From NCBI GenBank assembly GCA_949361645.1, contig OX442426.1:1603841-1667840 (forward strand): a DNA stretch of 64,000 nucleotides, in the 5' to 3' direction. Positions 60,350 through 64,000 of this stretch are shown here, one piece after another. A model generated the notes under the pieces. It worked only from the letters and a program-made list of their open reading frames with translations, did no database searches and had not been told where the DNA came from. A program made the translations under genes and the position numbers. Numbering within the stretch: position 1 is the stretch's first letter; the number at the start of each line of letters is the position of its first letter. Source of the stretch: Spongilla lacustris (taxonomy: Eukaryota; Porifera; Demospongiae; Spongillida; Spongillidae).

Positions 60350-60835
60350 TTCCCCACTGATCTATAACTGGCATGGTGAAAGGTTGCCTTCAGAACTTAG
60401 AAGATGCTGATTCCATGCCTCCTTAAATACTTGTAAGCTATTATCGATACAACTTAAAAATACATAATGGAGACAACAGACATGTACTTCATTTTCACAA
60501 TCTAGCAGCCCCTCCTCTCAGTTCCAAACAGATTGTGTGCACAGTGTAAACACATCTCTCCATAACCTCTTAATACACTGATTGTGGACACTCTGACCAG
60601 TAATAAAGCTACCTGGTCCATGTAATGGATGTTGTAGCATTAGTTGAACAACTTCTGTATTTTCTCCACCTCTGTCTGCATGGATTCCGGTTGGTAGCCC
60701 AAATTCTCTTACAGATGCAAGAAACAACTGCAGAACTGTGTCTGCTCGATTGTTATTGGAGCAATGTAGGTATATGATTCGACGACTATAGCCATCAATG
60801 CCTCCATGAATAACAAACCACCAGCTGAAAATCAA
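60350..60835 (-). pseudogene. Integrase-like transposase remnant (IS3EU-like)
   Basis: After a TTTCAG acceptor (about 60828) the minus strand reads WWFVIHGGIDGYSRRIIYLH, then HADRGGEN and GSFITGQSVHNQCIKRLWRD. This is an rve-like core that I know from uncharacterised fish and cnidarian transposon proteins. The first two Asp residues (GGIDGYS, HADRGG) are present. The Glu expected in the R-I-E-R-L-W position is Lys here (CIKRLW). About 30 codons later the frame breaks and continues with EGLLDCENEVHVCCLHYVFL to about 60350. Upstream exons were not found. The product would be inactive. Confidence 0.65.
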
Positions 60836-61325
60836 TGATATCTACATTATAATTATATAAAACATTTGGACATTCTACTAAATTTTGGCATTACATGTAG
60901 GATCACAATAATTTATTTTGATGTCCACCAAGTTTGGTTAAACTACCTAAACAATGCAGATTGCAATATTGGAAACTTGGACGACCTGGCAAAACTCCAA
61001 GTTATAGAATTTTTTAAGAAAGGCAAGAAAGAGAAATGGTACTTTTAAAGATATTCTATTTCAAAAGTGCCACTTTTGCATGTGTGTATAATATTTATAT
61101 ATCACTGCATTTTACCAGGCAAGTGCCATCATAAATCTAATGAGAGCTCTGCTAAGGATGCAATCAAGGTATTTGTATATGTACAAATATGTGTAACTCA
61201 GTTAACACCACATGTTATTGTGCAGTTACATGTACATATGTTACTGCACAGTTGTGTACACATGAACATGTAAGGATGGATGTGACGTCCTAGTCAAAAT
61301 GTTCCTCCTCCCTCCATGCTAGCAG

Positions 61326-61454
61326 GCTGACCTCTCCACCCCCCTGCGCCTCAAGTACAGCAGTGTGCGTCAGAACATCACTTATGACTGTGGCAGTGGT
61401 GTTGATGACTTCATCAAGATGACTCATAGTACCACCTTCCAGTTTGGAACAGAG
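61326..61454 (+). other. Exon resembling a fibrillar-collagen C-propeptide (COLFI)
   Basis: A 43-codon phase-0 segment bounded by GCTAGCAG| and |GTACATG reads STPLRLKYSSVRQNITYDC, close to the conserved FLRLLS...SQNITYHC block of COLFI domains. 61120-61170 has an exon-like stretch ending KDAIK|GTATTT, reminiscent of the DAIKVF block, and 61657-61720 has a frame with DCWLAPGQW. Triple-helix Gly-x-y repeats are not visible nearby. It may be a captured or decayed host gene fragment within the transposon. Low-to-moderate confidence, as only one block is convincing. Confidence 0.4.
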
Positions 61455-62089
61455 GTACATGTACATCCAGTCATGTACATACATGAAAATTAAAAATCCA
61501 AATTTTATTATTGTCCTGTTTTCATCCCTCCCCCTCATGACCCCTCCCTCTTGTGGTCCCTTCCCTCCCTCTCTACCATTCTTGACCCCTCCCTACATCT
61601 CTCAACCACTCCCTCTGCTAATTTCTCTCCCTCATACTCCCCACCTACCATCAGACGTCTGTATAGAGGATTGCTGGCTAGCTCCAGGACAATGGTTAGA
61701 TGCCATCAGACGTATTGCTGTGATGGAACTCATTTTGCAGTTGCTTGCATATACATGCAACTAAAAAAATTTTAATGACACACAAAAATGTTAAGTCACT
61801 TAAGTGTTCACAAACCCCTAACATATGTACTGTCACACAAACACATCTGTGTCGTCGTCAGGCATTCACCGGGTATAACAGAGAAGTATACTAGAACACG
61901 AGAGTACTAGGCCTAGTATTATTGTAGGTGGGGTGTGTCTGGTTATATACATGATCTGCATGGTACCGGTCTTATTGTTAAATTAGAAGATCGATGCAAA
62001 GTGAGCAGAGGTCCAAAGGACACGTCACTCTCGGGTTCTCATTGGTGCATGAGCTTAACGACAGTACCCTACGCATGTGTCAGTATGTA

Positions 62090-62492
62090 CTATGGTCAGA
62101 ACGTACCGTTCTTACGTACTGTCGAATGCACGGAGAGGAGAGGAAGCTGAGCGTACAGCCGGCGCTCATAAGCATGGCTGATTATATACAATTAAGTAAA
62201 ACAAATTTCCTGGATCCAAACCCTGGTACGGAACGATGGCAATGGTATTATACAATCACAAATAAACGGCTAAGAGGTATCATGTCTGTAACGGAGCTGT
62301 AACAGAACGTTCTTACCCAACGTACTGTTACGGAGCTGTAACGAGATGGCACCACCCAAATACGAAATGGCACCACCCAAATACGAGATGGCACGACCCG
62401 AATACGAGACGGCGCGACCCGAATACGAGATGGCGCGACCCGAATACGAAAAGCGAGCGCGTGTCGAATTATGGCAGTGATCACCCCCCATA
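62090..62492 (-). repeat. Right terminal inverted repeat of the 13.1-kb element
   Basis: Reverse complement of 49397-49833 with five, not six, 21-bp units (62341-62452) and scattered substitutions; followed by ACATTC. Confidence 0.9.
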
Positions 62493-62499
62493 ACATTCG

Positions 62500-63055
62500 T
62501 GGTTGTGGTTGAAGCACTCTACAAATGTGTGGTCGCGATCGAAAGGAGTACACAACCAATTATTTTCAACCTGTTCCAGGGTTGTGAACAACCTGTTCCG
62601 ACCCCAATATGTCAGGGTTGTTTTGACCCGGGCGGGCAATACCCGGGACCAGGGAAGAATTTATCAGGCCTGAAACAACCTGAAACACCCCGGTACCAGG
62701 ACTGGTATGGCCATTCAAACGTGGCCTCGATGCTATAGCATAAAATTTATTGCTAGTTATTTATTGTTATCATTTGTTGACAAAAGCTTCATTGAAAAAC
62801 GACATTACAAATACGTCCATACATCACTTATATATTGCGGCATGTTCGGGAACACAACACCAGGCTTGATGATGATTGCCATAAAATGTATTTGCCACTG
62901 TAAAAGTAGGAATGATGATAAACGACACTTTTGCATGCCTTACTTACGTGTGGAAGACGACTGTTTCTGGCGTTTTAACCAATGAATGTCTCTGTTTTAA
63001 CGTACACTGCAGGATAGCTATATAGTGAAGGAATAGATAAGTTAATTATTATATA
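62500..63055. other. No gene recognised
   Basis: Contains ACAACCTG/CAGGTTGT-type short inverted words at 62565-62680; otherwise nothing. Confidence 0.4.
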
Positions 63056-63059
63056 TAAA

Positions 63060-63345
63060 CTTACCGTCTCATTTCAATCCCTACAAAAACGAACAGTAGT
63101 TTACATTCGTAACTTACGACTCTGGATCGTCTTGGTAACAAGCTTAAATGAACAAAACACAATTATGTACGTATGTAACTTACGCTCGAAGTGATCTTGG
63201 TAAATTGACAGTGTAGGCTATATACAGCTGACATGCTCAATTCGAACACGCGCAACAGTTATAAACAACTGGCATATGTAACTTACGACTGGAGATGGCG
63301 TTGCTACCTTTTAGCAAGCCACGTGCGCAAGTAACTTACATGCGC
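63060..63345 (-). repeat. Cluster of repeated splice-donor-like motifs
   Basis: The minus strand carries CGTAAGTTAC three times (near 63113, 63180, 63285), GTAAGTTAC near 63333 and GGTAAGTTTA near 63063. Two preceding segments share TTACCAAGA and CGAG/CAGAG before the motif, giving degenerate units of about 70-105 bp. Confidence 0.6.
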
Positions 63346-64000
63346 ATGCGGTAGGCTCAGTCATGGTAAATTGGCACCAGGCTTATTTCTGTAATGCACA
63401 CATGTAAACCATGAGATACATAGGAAGCTTACCCGGTACCGCTTTACACCCATTTTGGCTCCTCTAGTAAACAGAATTGATCCTTGCATAGGCCTAGCGC
63501 AAACAGAACAATGCCAAAAGACAAGCTGGAAGAACTTACACATATGCAAGACCGGTCATTCGAATGGTGGTGAACGGGCAGTTATGTCTTCCTGGCGAAT
63601 AACTCCGTGTATACTTAGCCGTCAACTTGGATTTCTACGACCTCTCAGACATTTTTGGTCACGCGAGCTCAGATTTGCCGGGCACGTGATTTTGATAAAT
63701 TTTGATGAACATGAACAGGTAATACTTTTAATGTTGTCTCTAGACAGGCAGTATTGGACGAATGTGCTGCATTCTTCCCAGAGGCCAGAGCTCATACCAT
63801 GGCCTGGTTGTCTTGGTGCTATGGTCGGTACCCACTTGGTCAGATCAGTTCTGAATCTCACGGTGACCCGGACCCTGGGTCCTTTCATTAGTGCTCCACA
63901 AGCTGGTAGCAGGCGTGGATGTTGATGACCTCCTCCAAGCATATGCATGGTACCTAGATGGTCGCTTATAACATATTTAGTACACAATGAAAATATATGT
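63346..64000. other. Open frames without recognisable domain at the window end
   Basis: Overlapping frames on both strands (63455-63925 plus, 63987-63622 minus) have moderate length but no domain, signal or splice evidence, so no gene is called. Confidence 0.35.

Larger units (their letters stand above)
49397..62492. mobile_element. 13.1-kb TIR transposon with 6-bp target duplication (IS3EU-like?)
   Basis: Ends read TATGGGGGGTGATCACTGCC inward from both sides. The 6 bases outside are ACATTC on the left (49391-49396) and ACATTC on the right (62493-62498), a perfect duplication. The terminal inverted repeats run to about 49833 and 62090 (roughly 440 and 400 bp) and contain 21-bp tandem repeats. 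Inside are an integrase-like transposase remnant (60350-60835, minus), a possible second transposase scrap (53260-53480), a fold-back repeat copy (55798-56105), two G tracts and a collagen-like exon (61326). From memory IS3EU elements have 6-bp duplications and a transposase of this kind; Polinton/Maverick also makes 6 bp but none of its genes is visible. Confidence 0.8.

Noticed and set aside
61290..61538. Minus-strand frame opposite the collagen-like exon
   Set aside because: Shadow of the plus-strand segment that has better motif and splice support.
49397..62492. Polinton/Maverick element
   Set aside because: The 6-bp duplication fits, but no polymerase B, ATPase, protease or capsid gene is visible.
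63455..63987. Long overlapping frames at the right end
   Set aside because: Frames on both strands with no recognisable domain; coding strand undecidable.

Overview
The window is eukaryotic nuclear DNA, most likely from a marine invertebrate and perhaps a sponge. Genes are split by short GT-AG introns. There are no bacterial operons or ribosome binding sites, transposon remains are dense, and TACATGTA-like words and long G/C homopolymers are frequent. The organism is inferred from protein families (a cysteine-rich secreted family that I know from sponges and cnidarians, animal-type SNARE and collagen pieces, ISL2EU/IS3EU/Ginger-type transposons). It is not proven.

Layout. 1-5930 is a G-rich degenerate satellite block with a ~2.03 kb tandem duplication and an inverted copy. 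5930-10500 holds a fold-back element, a minisatellite and no convincing gene. 10560-11408 is a frameshifted LRAT-like membrane-protein gene. 12751-23349 is a nested transposon system. Its outer layer is a Ginger-like DNA transposon with TGTCACG ends, an intron-containing integrase gene and a ULP1-type protease gene. A 5.16 kb Ty3/gypsy element (144-bp LTRs, ATACC target duplication) sits in one of the integrase introns. A 945-bp inverted-repeat element in turn interrupts the reverse transcriptase of the gypsy copy.

24188-25136 (minus) is a two-exon gene for a secreted cysteine-rich protein with a TATA box. 25500-29700 carries two decayed copies of one repeat-borne coding region. 34461-37539 (plus) is a six-exon gene for a small R-SNARE that appears to end in a prenylation-type CTIL tail instead of a membrane span; one of its introns carries a 20 x 20-bp minisatellite. 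41304-42723 is an element with perfect 93-bp inverted ends. 45150-48517 is a decayed ISL2EU-like pair: a plus-strand DDE transposase facing a minus-strand SWIM/YqaJ-nuclease/PHD gene.

49397-62492 is the largest structure: a 13.1 kb element with ~400-bp terminal inverted repeats, a perfect 6-bp ACATTC target duplication and 21-bp subterminal repeats. It contains an integrase-like transposase remnant (IS3EU-like) and, unexpectedly, an exon resembling a fibrillar-collagen C-propeptide. The last 1.5 kb holds a cluster of repeated splice-donor-like motifs. Host genes that still look usable are the secreted protein and the R-SNARE; most other coding sequence belongs to mobile elements.
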